Shown: positions 24,147 to 35,972, counted from the first letter of the stretch. The stretch: 64,000 bases of DNA from Dichetophora obliterata (GCA_963920525.1 OY986435.1:264218850-264282849), one strand, 5' to 3'. Notes: generated from the sequence alone by a model not told the origin. A program made the numbers and translations.

Positions 24147-27100
24147 AGAGACTATAAATACTTATAGACATTGCATGTGAAAGGAACGGCACGAAATGAA
24201 AAATTTGCCCGTACAAGACAAGAGACCCGACGAGTAACAAACCTAGCGAGTACTCGCTTGCAAGAATTTGTGTTGCTAGCACAACATACTATGTTTCAGA
24301 AAACCCCTTCCAACTTATTGTTATGTTGCTAGAGTGTGTTGCTGGATTTTATAAAAGAACAGCAATGATGCAGAAAACCACTGCTTATATATATATATAT
24401 ATTTTTTAGATTTCGGAGCAGAGCAGCGTGACTTTGTTTACATTTTTTTGCTTGATTTGTTGTTGCTGCATTGGACTTTTTGTGGCTGCTATTGTTACGC
24501 TAGGATTTTGTTCACGTTTTGGCAGCTTTTGATATTTAGAAATAAATCATATTTTTGCGATTTTGTCTATCTGAAGCAAAGGTGTTTAAGATAAATTGCT
24601 ATATCTTTTTTATTTCTAATCGGATTCAAATGCTCCAAAGAACAAAATTTTAGAAAATTTATCAATCTTTTAAGTTACATCAAAATTAAATTTAAACAAA
24701 ATTAATATAATTATTTATTAACTATTTTTACCTCTATCCTTTCAAATTACATAAAAGTTAAATTTTAAAAAAATTAATCCAATTATTTATTAACTATTTC
24801 AAATAGATTTAAAACAAAAACTTCAATAATAACTTTTAAATGAATTTTTTTTTTTAAAAAACCATGTATTTTATTTTCTTGTCTTATTTATTTAGAATTA
24901 AATTATGATTTGGCTAATTGGTTGTTAAGAAAAACAAAAAGATGCGTCGCTGAACACGCGATAGAAGCCAAGCTTTTTCGCAGTTTTATATGTTTCTTAA
25001 ATTAAAGGGTTTTTTAATAAAAAAATTTTAAATTGAAAAATTTCAAATACCTAATGTTAACTTAAAAAATAATTTCCCACCAGTAAATTTTATTACCTAA
25101 CGTTATCATTTTACATTACTCTCATTCATCATAAAAATAAATATTTTTTAAATTAAAAAATTGTTGATCTTGTTCTAAATGGCAGTCAATGAGACGCTCT
25201 CAAGGAAAAGGGGCATGGGCGGTGTTGTACATTTTTACTGTTTTATTTATCTGAAAAATAAAAACCTAGAATATTATTAATCACTATGAGCTTGTTCTCA
25301 CGCGCCTTACGTTAGGCGGAGCATCGGATTAACTTTGACGTATACAGGTAAGGTGGGAAGTGGAAGGTGACAAGTTACGTAAGGCAGCATTTTCAAAAAT
25401 TTTAAAAGTTTTGCGATTCATTTTGACGTTTGCTACTTTGAAGTTTCATTGTTTGTCATTTTCCTCTTGGTTCTCTTATGTTTTAGCGCAAATAAATTTT
25501 GTTTTGCATTGGTTGGGCTTTCACTTTTACTTATTTGTAATTGTTTGCATTGTTGTTTAATTTAATACTTACAAAGTAATGAATTTTCCGAAATTTAACA
25601 GCACATTTTATTGACTGTTCTCGGAATTCAAAATAAGGCGATCTTAAAAAAGTCGGTAGTAAGAACACCTGACAGATGCATAGTGTCAAAATAACGCCAT
25701 TGCTCTGCCTTTTTTAAGGCGAGTGAGAACAGGGTTTATGAGTGCAGCTATGGCTGGCATTAGAAAAAAAAGATATGAAAAATTGACAGAATGACGCGCT
25801 TTTAAAAATTAAGTGCTTAAAACAGCTTGTTTTCTACCGGTTATAAAGTGTAAAATATATGATGTTTTTAATTAAAACTTTAATTAAAACTCAAATGAAA
25901 AGTTTTTATAAAACAAAACAAATTGTTACATGAATTTAATTGTTACCTTTTTAGATCAAGTAAGTTTGAAGAAGGCAACAACATCAACAAATTTTTTTTG
26001 AATAGTTTTTATTTAGAAAATGCAACACTTTAATATAGTTTAGAAATATAAATGAAAAAAAAACAGAATTTTTCTCTATTACTCTATAAAAAGGAATTCT
26101 GCGTCTATACTTACGATACTATCAAAACTGTGTCTTTTTTTTGTAAGGCTTTTTGATCTGGCGTTACCCTACTTAAATTTCCATTGGAGTTAAATTGGGT
26201 TATTAAGTAATTAGGTTGTTAAGTAATTATGTAATTTAGTAATTAAAAAGACAAATTTTATATATTGTCCTCTCCTTGCCTCAACTATTTTTAGCCAATT
26301 TACTGAAACAAAAATATTTATGAAACATTTACTAAACATTTACGCAAAATAAAAACTATATTTGTGAAACAGTGCAGACGATTTGATCATCATAGTAAAT
26401 GAATTCCTGTACATCTTGCTTCAGTTAATAAAATTAATATGTTTCCCTTAAACAGAGCTGTAAAAGAATGCTTTTAATTTGATTTTATTCACATAAAAGT
26501 GAATCAGTGAATAACGAAATAAGAATAATTTCAATGAATGCAAAATTGATTTATCAATAATATTTTTAATTCAAATTCATTTTTAAAAAATTCATTACAA
26601 TTATTCATTTTCGTTATTCAGAATAATGAATCAATTTTTTATTCATTTGAATGTTATTAACAAAAAATGCAATTCACAAAGAATTACAGAATTTTAAATT
26701 ATTCTTTTTATTCATTATTTTTTTTTATTCATTATTTATTTTTTATTCATAATCCACTTGTTATTAATTTTTCATTTTATTTACCATTTTACGGTATGAA
26801 AGATGATAGATAGAAATATTAAAATCATCAGTTGCCATCAGCTATTACATACACAAAATCCAGAATGGAACCTTATGTTTTGGGAAAAGTTTCTTGGTGT
26901 GTGGAATTCTGAATTTCATACCAAAACCGTTATTTTTTGCACTTCAGCTCAAATTTAGTTACCAAGAACGATAGAGCGGGAGTTGATCATTTAATCCTGT
27001 GCAGTAGATTTTTGAAAAATTTCATTTTAACGTCATTTTAAGGATTAATCAATTTTCTAAAATGTTGTTCTTTGGAGCATTTGAATCCGATTAGAAATAA

Positions 27101-27563
27101 AAAAGATATAGCAATTTATCTTAAACACCTTTGCTTCAGATAGACAAAATCGCAAAAATATGATTTATTTCTAAATATCAAAAGCTGCCAAAACGTGAAC
27201 AAAATCCTAGCGTAACAATAGCAGCCACAAAAAGTCCAATGCAGCAACAACAAATCAAGCAAAAAAATGTAAACAAAGTCACGCTGCTCTGCTCCGAAAT
27301 CTAAAAAATATATATATATATATAAGCAGTGGTTTTCTGCATCATTGCTGTTCTTTTATAAAATCCAGCAACACACTCTAGCAACATAACAATAAGTTGG
27401 AAGGGGTTTTCTGAAACATAGTATGTTGTGCTAGCAACACAAATTCTTGCAAGCGAGTACTCGCTAGGTTTGTTACTCGTCGGGTCTCTTGTCTTGTACG
27501 GGCAAATTTTTCATTTCGTGCCGTTCCTTTCACATGCAATGTCTATAAGTATTTATAGTCTCT
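24147..27563. mobile_element. 3.4 kb foldback element with arms of about 0.52 kb
   Basis: Left arm 24147-24666 and right arm about 27040-27563 are near-perfect inverted copies ending AGAGACTATAAATAC and its inverse. The flanks AGAACATGC (24138-24146) and GGAACATGC (27564-27572) agree at 8 of 9 positions, which suggests a 9 bp duplication as in Mutator-like or foldback elements; a 7 bp GAACATG duplication is the alternative. It carries no transposase. The interior holds a smaller TIR element and a copy of the repeat at 10870-11100. It sits in the leader of the inner retrotransposon, just after the primer binding site. Confidence 0.9.
25291..25733. mobile_element. small TIR element inside the foldback
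   Basis: The ends CTTGTTCTCACGCGCCTTA and the inverse of CCTGTTCTCACTCGCCTTA form imperfect TIRs. TATGAG flanks it on the left (25285-25290) and recurs three bases after the right end (25737-25742), so the duplication is plausible but not exact. A short frame at 25360-25560 shows no family feature. Confidence 0.6.
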
Positions 27564-27590
27564 GGAACATGCGATCCACGAACAAAGGAA

Positions 27591-27600
27591 AGAGGTGAGA
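27591..27600 (+). promoter_or_regulatory. splice-donor-like site in the leader
   Basis: AGAG|GTGAGA fits the 5' splice consensus. It lies at the start of the leader after the foldback insertion. Acceptor-like pyrimidine tracts ending in AG occur at 28054 in the leader and at 36070, 36085 and 36129 after pol. Splicing is inferred, not shown. Confidence 0.4.
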
Positions 27601-27894
27601 ATCAGCCATTTTCTTTTTGTGTTCCTCCCTTTGGTAATTTTTAAATAAGCGATTATAAATATTTGTGCGTGCTTATTTTATATCTGCTTATTTTATATTT
27701 TTCTTAAAGAAAGAAAAAACCTAACTTCGAGAAGTGAAAGTTTAAAAATATAGAGTATAGTAACATCACTAGCATACAACAACAATATATAGTTGCCGCT
27801 CATATTCAGCCTGGAAAAAAAAAAAAAAAAACAAACAAAATGCGCAAAATAGCCCGTCAAACGTGTTAAAAACGTCACGTCTTTGACGACTCTC

Positions 27895-28975
27895 AAAAAC
27901 AGCAACAACAAAGCAACAAGTGCAGTAGAGCTTTGTTCTCCGTCTCACCCACCCCACACACGACAAAATTGTTTTAAATTTCAGCTCGTTCCCATCTCGT
28001 TCCTAAAGAAATTGAGCAAGTGTCAGCCATATCTAATCTTCTTCTTTGCACGCAGGTCATTCGGTTGAAAGTCGATCAAAGTGTTCGTTTGCTTAATTAA
28101 TCTGCGCAAGCAGCAAATAAATCATTTCGTTGTAATATATAAACCGTGTTTAAAATTTATGAAAAACAATAAAAAACTAAATAACAATTGTAATAATCGC
28201 GTGTGTGTAGTAAATAACAAAAAAAAAACTGAATAATTATTGCTGGAAGTATTCGCATAATTCGAGGTGCAAAATTACATACAGTAGTGTGAAAAAAAAC
28301 GGAACGTTTTGAGTTCGCAAGCGTGAAAAAAAATTTTTAGTACCATAAAAGCAGTGTTTGAGAACAATAAAACATAATTATACATGTTTAAAAAAGCTTG
28401 TGCAGCAATTTTACAACAATCTAGTGAAAAATATAGCATTTTTCAGACTCGTGGGTGAGAAAAAAGAATCGGTAAAAGTAATAAAAGGAGAAAAGGCTGC
28501 ATATCATACATACATACATATTGTGCATAAATAACAACAAAGCAACGAGTGCGGCCAGCAAGCAAGCATCGGCCATGTTTTTTTTGTTCGTCGTTACATG
28601 CAAAGAGTAGGCTGAAAGACAATCATAGTGATTAGTTACTTATTCTGCGCAACATCAAATCCATTATTTTCTAATTTCTAATTTTCTAATTTGTAATTCA
28701 TATACAGTGTTTAAAAGTGATTAAAAACAATAGAAAAAAATAATAACAATTGTAATAATCGCGTGTGACAAAAACAATAAAAGCTGCATAATTATTGCTG
28801 GAAGTAGTTGCATAGTTCGAAGTGAAAATTTTCATACAGTAGTGTGAAAAAAAACTGAACATTTTTGAATTCGCAAGCGTGAAAAAAGGGAATTAAAGCT
28901 ATTCTGGAAATATTTTAAAACATTTTTTCTACCATAAAATCAGTGTGTGATAATAATAAAACAAATTAATACAAA
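27895..28975 (+). repeat. diverged tandem duplication in the inner leader
   Basis: About 27895-28390 and about 28530-28970 are related copies. Shared landmarks are AACAACAAAGCAAC, AACAATTGTAATAATCGCGTG, ATTATTGCTGGAAGTA and CATACAGTAGTGTGAAAAA. The copies have small insertions and deletions between them. There is no long open frame, so this is duplicated untranslated leader sequence. Confidence 0.8.
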
Positions 28976-28980
28976 TTCTG

Positions 28981-29765
28981 AATAGAGTCAGCATAGCCTA
29001 ACCTAACCAAACTTTTTAGCTGCTCCCTACTGGTAGAAACGTAACAGCAGCACCGGCAGTAGATGCAGCATTAAGTTCTTCATTTGTCCATGAGGGAGGA
29101 GTAACCCTTGTTGGGCATCCCAAGGGCATCAGGTAGCGTACCTTTTGAACTTAAAATTAGACTGTACACTGGCAAAAGCTACGACAGTCCACAAAAACGA
29201 ACACTAGTTTTTAAAACACATTCGCACGCACTCACAAGCAATCTATATATATAAAAGGAGAAAAACTCAAACACACGCTCATACATTATATATACTAATT
29301 AATGTACATATTTACAAAATTCAAACAGTATTTCTTACAAAAGCATACACTCCGCAACACATATATACATATTAACAAAATCAAACATTTATTTTATAAA
29401 AGCATACACTCAGTAATAATATCAAATGGTCCGAATATAGACCATACGCAATTAAAGATCTACACTGCAACTGAAAGCTCATACATTTGCACTAACTAAA
29501 CTTTACTCACTACATTTTCTTTTTTACACAAATTTAATCATATCACAATACTAACCCACAACACAACTTAAAATTTTTGTTTTCATGGTTTAGCAAAATA
29601 ACATACACAATAAGGTGTATACCTCAAGCAATTCCTGAAAAACTAAAAAATTATTTGCGTTGCGATCTTGCTTTTTCCGTATAAGCAAGCATCAAGATTT
29701 GTATTTAAAACTCTCGTTTTTTAAATGCAAATTTTTATAAATAATATTTTTTAAACAATTGTTCG
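28981..29765 (+). other. rest of the inner leader, noncoding
   Basis: AT-rich leader with a short direct repeat of about 65 bp around AAAAGCATACACTC (29340 and 29399) and a GC-richer patch at 29020-29140. No coding region is recognised. Confidence 0.4.
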
Positions 29766-29776
29766 CTCATTTAAAT

Positions 29777-30560
29777 CAGAGTTGCCAATCTCGTGCGACT
29801 ACTGAACTCTGAATATTTTTTATTCTCTCTTCTCATTCATAGTTGTCAATCGCGTGCAACTATTGAATACAAATTTGTTTTCGCTCATTTTAAATCAGAG
29901 TTGCCAATCTCGTGCGACTACTGAACTCTGAATATTTTTTATTCTCTCTTCTCATTCATAGTTGTCAATCGCGTGGCACTATTGAATAAAAATTTGTTTT
30001 CGCTCATTTTAAATCAGAGTTGCCAATCTCGTGCGACTACTGAACTCTGAATATTTTTTATTCTCTCTTCTCATTCATAGTTGTCAATCTCGTGCAACTA
30101 TTGAATATTTTAACAAATAAAAAAATTTTCGCTCATTTTAAATCAGAGTTGCCAATCTCGTGCAACTACTGAACTCTTAAGAAGTTTTTTCTCTGCACTC
30201 ATAGTTGTCAATCTCGTGCAACTATTGAATATTTTTAATAAATAATCTTTCTTTTTTAAAATATTCATTAAAATTTATTAAAAAATTTCTTTTTGCTCAT
30301 TTTTAAATCAGAGCTGCCAATCTCGTGCAACTACTGAACTCTTAAGAAGTTTTTCTCTGCACTCATAGTTGTCAATCTCGTGCAACTATTGAATATTTTT
30401 AATAAATATTCTTTCTTTTTTAAAAATTCATTAAAATTTATTAAAAAATTTCTTTTTGCTCAACTACTGAACTCTTAAGAAGTTTTTTCTCTGCACTCAT
30501 AGTTGTCAGTCTCGTGCAACTATTGAATATTTTTATTAAATAAAAAATTTTCTTTTTGCT
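29777..30560 (+). repeat. minisatellite of regularly spaced hairpins
   Basis: Units of about 118-160 bp repeat six times or so up to the Gag start. Each unit holds two stem-loops. One has CAGAGTT paired with AACTCTG around a loop containing CCAATCTCGTG. The other has TAGTTG paired with CAACTA around TCAATC(T/G)CGTG. The loop sequence is nearly invariant, while the spacers vary (TTTTTATTCTC-type and poly-T/A stretches). In later units the first stem drifts to AACTCTTA. This would give about eleven similar hairpins in the leader RNA. Confidence 0.85.
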
Positions 30561-30614
30561 CATTTTAAATCTCATTTTAAATTTAAAACCAAAGTTCTCG
30601 GTTCATCTTTCAAA

Positions 30615-33600
30615 ATGTCTGCTCCACGAAAATTTATATTCTGCTCAGACCAGGTAGTCACATTCTGCTCGTCGTTTGAAGCTATTCCGACAGAAGAGCA
30701 AACTGACACCATTTTGGAGGTAAGGCTTCATGATCTCGAAGATAGATGGAAGAAGCTTAACACGGCTTTTGAAAAGCTCATGACCTCGGAAGATTCTCTC
30801 ACGGATGCAGAGTTTACAGAATCGGCTAAAGCTAAGTTTAGCACATGTGCTGAGTCCTATACGCTATGCAAATCTTTGATTTTGGATTTACGGAAAATTT
30901 CAGAGGACAGGGCAGTTCCCAAACCGCCATCAGCCACTTCAACCCAAGTTTTTGCAGTAGATCCGACAGCTAATGCAGCTTGCATAAAAGTTCCTCCCTG
31001 CGACACCGAAATTTTCCACGGTAGCTATGAAGGATGGCCGTCATTTAGGGACATGTTCACGGCAGTGTATATCACGCACCCTAAACTCACTCCCGCCCAG
31101 AAGTTGTACCACCTACGAAACAAAACTCGTGGAGCAGCTGGAAATATCGTAAAACGATATCAGCTCTGTGATGAGAACTTTTGTCAGGCGTGGGAGGCCC
31201 TTCGAGCTCGGTACGAAAATAAACGTATTTTAGTCGACAACCAGCTCCAAATTCTTTTTAATATCCCGGCCGCTTCGGCAGAAAATAGTGATGCGATTCA
31301 ACGTATCCAGTCCACAGTCAACGACTGCCTGTCAATGCTGCTATCCCAAGATGTATGTGTGGACAACTGGGACCCTATTTTGATCTATTTGTGCTCCACC
31401 AAACTCCCAGAAGACACCTTGGCTCTATGGGAGCAATCTCTGAAGATTCGGAAGGAGTTACCGACATGGCAGCAGATGGATGAGTTCCTCACCGCTCGAT
31501 ACGAAGTCGTGGAAAGAGTCAACAGCATCAAAAGCTCAAAAGGCCGTGGACAATCCCAAAACGCATCACAACAAAAACCAAATAAATATCCTCCAAATCG
31601 GCCCACAAACTATTTTTCACCAAACAGGCCTTCAGTTAACTCTACGGCAAATAGGCCCCACCAAAATTTTAACCCAAATAAGACTAGAGCTGAATCTTTT
31701 CATTTGGAAGAAACATCAACTCAAAAGTCCTCAGGTTGTAAGAAATGTCAGGGAAACCACTCTCTCAGGTTTTGCCCGCAATTTAAAAGTCTTTCGGTTC
31801 AAGAGAGATTGCAATTTGTCACCCGAAATAGAATATGCTCGAATTGCTTAGCATACTCTCATCTCAGAAATGATTGCAAGAGCACATTCTCGTGTTTGTA
31901 TTGTAAAAAGGGCCATCACTCAATGCTGCATTTCAAAAGCCAAGAATTTAACCCTAATGAACCTAGACCTTCCACTTCACGAAATGCACCCGTGACTTCG
32001 ATGCATCTCGAGTCATCCACGCCAATTGACTCTTCTGTTTCCAACGAAACGCAGTCCTGCTCGGATAAAAATATTGAGGTTCAAGCTCATTTTTCTGCAC
32101 TCGAAGAAAAAGTTGTTCTACCAACTGCTCTGGTTTATGTAGAACATCTGGGCGAGCTGTTCACGCTTCGAGCGCTCATTGACCAAGGATCCCAAAAAAC
32201 CTTTATATCCGAGAAAGTACAAAGTCGCCTTGCACTTCCAAGCAAGAAGATGTTCACCAATATCTCGGGCATGGGAGGTCAAGTTGTTGGCAGCTCCAGC
32301 AAAATATGCACTCTAAAACTCGTCAACAGATGTCACAATTTTGAGTTGGAAATTCAAGCTATTGTTCTTCGAAAACTCACAAATTTTTTGCCTTCGTTCC
32401 CTATATCAAAGCCCCGTCTTGAGGATATAGAAGGCTTAGTACTGGCTGACCCCAATTTTTATACCTCGGCACAAATCGATATGGTTATTGGAAGCGATAT
32501 CATTCCACACATCCTGCTTGAGGGCATACGCTCAAAGGTTTTTGGAAGTTTACTAGCGCAAAACTCAGTATTTGGATGGTTCCTGAGTGGACCTATTGCC
32601 GCCGAAAGCACGTCATTTTCGACATATGTTTCATATGTCAGTGAACCCTCGCTAAGTGACCAAGTTCGGAAGTTCTGGGAGTTGGAAGAAATTCCAGATT
32701 CTCGACCCATCTCTGAAGAAGACAGTTATTGCGAAGCCCTATACCAAAATACAACCATACGTCGTTCCGATGGTCGGTACGTTGTCAGACTGCCGTTTAA
32801 ACCCAATTTTCCGGCTCAAATAAAACTCGGAGCCTCTCGTTTTGTTGCCCTCAAACAATATAACCGTATGGAGCATACGTTAAATAAAAATCCTCCATTT
32901 CAGAGCCAATATAATGATGTTCTCTCAGAATATTTGGCTCTAGCTCACATGAGAAAGACCCACTCAACCGAAATTGTTCGTGATGAGAAATATTTCTCTT
33001 TTTATTTGCCTCATCACGCCGTGGTCAAACCCGAAAGCACATCCACGAAAATGCGAGTGGTTTTCAATGCATCCAAAGCGTCTCAAAGTGGTCTCTCTTT
33101 AAACGATGTGCTTTGTACTGGTCCCACACTTCAGTCGGATTTAATGATCGTCATCCTCAATTGGCGATGCTACCGTTTTGTGTTTAATGGCGACATACAG
33201 AAAATGTATCGTCAAATCTTCGTTCATGAGGATGATCAAGATTTTCAGCGAATCCTCTTTCGCGCAGACCCTACTCAGCCGATAAAAGATTTCGCCCTCA
33301 AAACAGTGACATTTGGCGTTAACTGTGCTCCTTTTTTAGCAATCCGAACTTTACATAAGTTAGCTGAGGATTGTGAACTTTCTCACCCCCTAGCATCTCC
33401 AATACTTAAACGTGAGACCTATGTTGATGATGTATTGTCAGGTGGTCATGATATTCATTCTACTCTGAATGCCCAAACCCAACTGATAGATGCTTTAAAG
33501 TCCGCAGGACTCCCTCTTAAAAAACTAACGGCGAATCACCCTGATCTACTCAATAATGTACCCCCTGAGGATCTTCTTGATTGTGATTTTTTAAAGTTTT

Positions 33601-35972
33601 ATGATACCAGCTCCACCAAAACACTTGGTATCCGATGGAATGCACTAAGCGATTCATTTTCCTACTCTATAAGGCCGTTAAACCCGACGACGTCTGCTAC
33701 AAAAAGGCAAATTCTCTCTGCCGTATCCGCTTTATTTGATCCAGCCGGTTGGTTAGCTCCCATCATAGTCCAAGCAAAATCTCTTTTGCAGCAGCTTTGG
33801 CTTGAGGGAGTAGATTGGGATGAGTGCGTTAAACCCGTCTCTTTACTAAAATGGAATACTTTTCTCGAGCAATTGCCGACAATAGAGCATATACAAATTC
33901 CCAGATGGATTGGGTTTGTTCCTAAGAATCGAATCCAGATTCACGGTTTCTGTGACTCGTCAGAAAAGGCCTACTGCGCCACCCTTTATATTCGAAATGT
34001 TGATCCCAATTTAAATATTACCACCTATTTACTTGTAGCCAAAAGTAAAGTGGCCCCACTACAAACAATCAGTTTACCGCGTTTAGAATTGTGTGCTGCT
34101 GTACTTCTCTCGAAATTGGTAAAAAATGTGGTATCTCAGCTCAAAATTTCGTCTCATGAACTTTATTTGTGGTCAGATTCCTCCATTGTCTTGGCCTGGC
34201 TAGAGAAACCCCCCTTCATGTGGAAAACTTACGTGGCAAACCGAATCTCAGACATACTTAGAAATGTGAAAAACGCAACCTGGAAGCACGTCCCTTCTTC
34301 TGAAAATCCTGCTGACCTTGGCACCCGTGGTTGCGCCCCACAAGATCTTGTGTCTAATTCTCTTTGGTGGCACGGCCCACCGTGGTTAACCCAAACTCTA
34401 GATCAATGGCCCAAATTTCAGCCCACTGCCATTATCGTGCCAGAAACCAGAAAGTTAGAAGTATTTTACACTTTCACTCCAGATGACGATATCCTCAATC
34501 GATTCTCGTCATATCCTCGAGCTCTTCGAGTGATAGCATACATGTTTCGATTCATACATAGTTGTTTACCGAGGTATCGCACTCAATTAAAAAACAATCA
34601 GCTATTTCTATCCCAAAAGGAAATTAAATTTGTGAAGTTCAGGCTTATTCAGCAATCACAACTCATCTATTTCCCAAATGATTACGACCACTTAAAGAAT
34701 GCATTGCCCTTATCCAAGAAAAGCTCACTCTTGACTTTAAACCCATTTTTGGATAAAGACAAGATTATCCGAGTGAATGGTCGTTTGGCAAACGCCGGTT
34801 TCAGTTACAATGAACGGCACCCGATTATCATTTCCGATAAATCCCGATTCTGTCAATTATTTCTTCACTTTACTCATATCACCCTCTTACACGCTGAGCA
34901 TTTACTCATGCTTCGGATTACACGTCAAGAGTTCTATATCCCAAAGTTGAAAAATAAAATAAAACACTGCATTCGTCAGTGCAAAGTTTGTGTTATCTAC
35001 AAGCAGAAATTACAAACTCAAATTATGGCTGCCCTGCCATGTGAACGAGTCAATTTTTCGCTCCCATTCACTCACACCGGAGTAGATTTTGCAGGACCCT
35101 TTCAGTTAAAGTCCTCGGTGCTTCGAAGAAGCCCTATACTCAAAGGTTACGTCAGCATCTTCGTTTGTTTTTCGACTAAGGCCATTCATCTGGAAACTGT
35201 TTCCGACCTCTCTGCCCAAGCCTTCTGTGCAGCATTTGCCCGCTTCGTGAGTCGACGAGGTTTACCCAAGAAGATGTTTTCGGACAACGGCCGAAACTTT
35301 GTTGGAGCTAACCGACTTCTCGCTAAAGAATTTGATATGTTCCTCCAAAATACCGCAGTTGAAGTCTCTCAAAAATATAGCACACAGGGATTTCAATGGT
35401 CGTTTATTCCGCCCAGTGCGCCTCATATGGGTGGACTATGGGAAGCAGCTGTGAAAAGTTTCAAGATGCACTTCAAAAAAGTAGCTCTTACCCACACCTT
35501 CAACTTTGAAGAGTTTTCTACTCTCCTCGCTCGAATTGAAGCAGTCTTAAACTCACGACCGCTCTCTCCAATTAACGACGACCCGTCGCAGCTTTTACCC
35601 TTAACGCCAGGTCACTTTCTTAAAGGTGCCCCAATGTTATCCCTTCCCGAAGTCAACAAAGAGAACCTCTCTCTTGTTAATCGATGGGAAAAGTTGAAAG
35701 TTCTACACCATCAATTCAGTCGTCGATGGAAAGAGGAATATTTGTGCGAACTCCATAAACGATACAAATGGAAAAATCCTGAACGCAATCTCTGCGAAAA
35801 TGATTTCGTAATCGTCAAAGACGAGTTACTCCCTCCAACCGAATGGCGTCTTGGTCGGATTATCAAGATTTACCTTGGGACAGACAAGCGAGTCCGAGTG
35901 GCGGACATCCGCACACAAAGCGGTGTTATCACACGTCCTATCGTAAAGCTATGCATTCTCCCCGTATCCTAA
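30615..35972 (+). CDS. gag-pol: inner Bel/Pao Gag-Pol polyprotein, 1785 residues, intact
   Basis: One uninterrupted frame from ATG 30615 to a stop at 35970. Domains in order: a DUF1759-type Gag region from about residue 126 (FHGSYEGWPSF); three zinc knuckles at about 373-435 (CKKCQGNHSLRFC, CSNCLAYSHLRNDC, CLYCKKGHHSMLH); an aspartic protease near 520 (ALIDQGSQKTFI); reverse transcriptase with NGDIQKMYRQI near 857 and YVDDVLSG near 935; RNase H with GFCDSSEKAY near 1110 and LWSDSS near 1185; integrase with an HHCC-like region near 1425 and the triad motifs THTGVDFAGPF, SDNGRNF and GGLWEAAVKSFK (about 1487-1610); and a DUF5641-like domain from about 1692. The catalytic residues I can see are present. 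The ATG follows CAAA, a good fly context. It would make particle protein and the enzymes for reverse transcription and integration. Confidence 0.97.
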   Translation: MSAPRKFIFCSDQVVTFCSSFEAIPTEEQTDTILEVRLHDLEDRWKKLNTAFEKLMTSEDSLTDAEFTESAKAKFSTCAESYTLCKSLILDLRKISEDRAVPKPPSATSTQVFAVDPTANAACIKVPPCDTEIFHGSYEGWPSFRDMFTAVYITHPKLTPAQKLYHLRNKTRGAAGNIVKRYQLCDENFCQAWEALRARYENKRILVDNQLQILFNIPAASAENSDAIQRIQSTVNDCLSMLLSQDVCVDNWDPILIYLCSTKLPEDTLALWEQSLKIRKELPTWQQMDEFLTARYEVVERVNSIKSSKGRGQSQNASQQKPNKYPPNRPTNYFSPNRPSVNSTANRPHQNFNPNKTRAESFHLEETSTQKSSGCKKCQGNHSLRFCPQFKSLSVQERLQFVTRNRICSNCLAYSHLRNDCKSTFSCLYCKKGHHSMLHFKSQEFNPNEPRPSTSRNAPVTSMHLESSTPIDSSVSNETQSCSDKNIEVQAHFSALEEKVVLPTALVYVEHLGELFTLRALIDQGSQKTFISEKVQSRLALPSKKMFTNISGMGGQVVGSSSKICTLKLVNRCHNFELEIQAIVLRKLTNFLPSFPISKPRLEDIEGLVLADPNFYTSAQIDMVIGSDIIPHILLEGIRSKVFGSLLAQNSVFGWFLSGPIAAESTSFSTYVSYVSEPSLSDQVRKFWELEEIPDSRPISEEDSYCEALYQNTTIRRSDGRYVVRLPFKPNFPAQIKLGASRFVALKQYNRMEHTLNKNPPFQSQYNDVLSEYLALAHMRKTHSTEIVRDEKYFSFYLPHHAVVKPESTSTKMRVVFNASKASQSGLSLNDVLCTGPTLQSDLMIVILNWRCYRFVFNGDIQKMYRQIFVHEDDQDFQRILFRADPTQPIKDFALKTVTFGVNCAPFLAIRTLHKLAEDCELSHPLASPILKRETYVDDVLSGGHDIHSTLNAQTQLIDALKSAGLPLKKLTANHPDLLNNVPPEDLLDCDFLKFYDTSSTKTLGIRWNALSDSFSYSIRPLNPTTSATKRQILSAVSALFDPAGWLAPIIVQAKSLLQQLWLEGVDWDECVKPVSLLKWNTFLEQLPTIEHIQIPRWIGFVPKNRIQIHGFCDSSEKAYCATLYIRNVDPNLNITTYLLVAKSKVAPLQTISLPRLELCAAVLLSKLVKNVVSQLKISSHELYLWSDSSIVLAWLEKPPFMWKTYVANRISDILRNVKNATWKHVPSSENPADLGTRGCAPQDLVSNSLWWHGPPWLTQTLDQWPKFQPTAIIVPETRKLEVFYTFTPDDDILNRFSSYPRALRVIAYMFRFIHSCLPRYRTQLKNNQLFLSQKEIKFVKFRLIQQSQLIYFPNDYDHLKNALPLSKKSSLLTLNPFLDKDKIIRVNGRLANAGFSYNERHPIIISDKSRFCQLFLHFTHITLLHAEHLLMLRITRQEFYIPKLKNKIKHCIRQCKVCVIYKQKLQTQIMAALPCERVNFSLPFTHTGVDFAGPFQLKSSVLRRSPILKGYVSIFVCFSTKAIHLETVSDLSAQAFCAAFARFVSRRGLPKKMFSDNGRNFVGANRLLAKEFDMFLQNTAVEVSQKYSTQGFQWSFIPPSAPHMGGLWEAAVKSFKMHFKKVALTHTFNFEEFSTLLARIEAVLNSRPLSPINDDPSQLLPLTPGHFLKGAPMLSLPEVNKENLSLVNRWEKLKVLHHQFSRRWKEEYLCELHKRYKWKNPERNLCENDFVIVKDELLPPTEWRLGRIIKIYLGTDKRVRVADIRTQSGVITRPIVKLCILPVS

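Noticed and set aside
29777..30560. CRISPR-like array
   Set aside because: Repeats are tandem hairpin units with drifting spacers in a fly retrotransposon leader, with no cas genes and eukaryotic context.
31480..31851. 123-codon frame inside inner Gag
   Set aside because: Shadow of the intact Gag-Pol frame.
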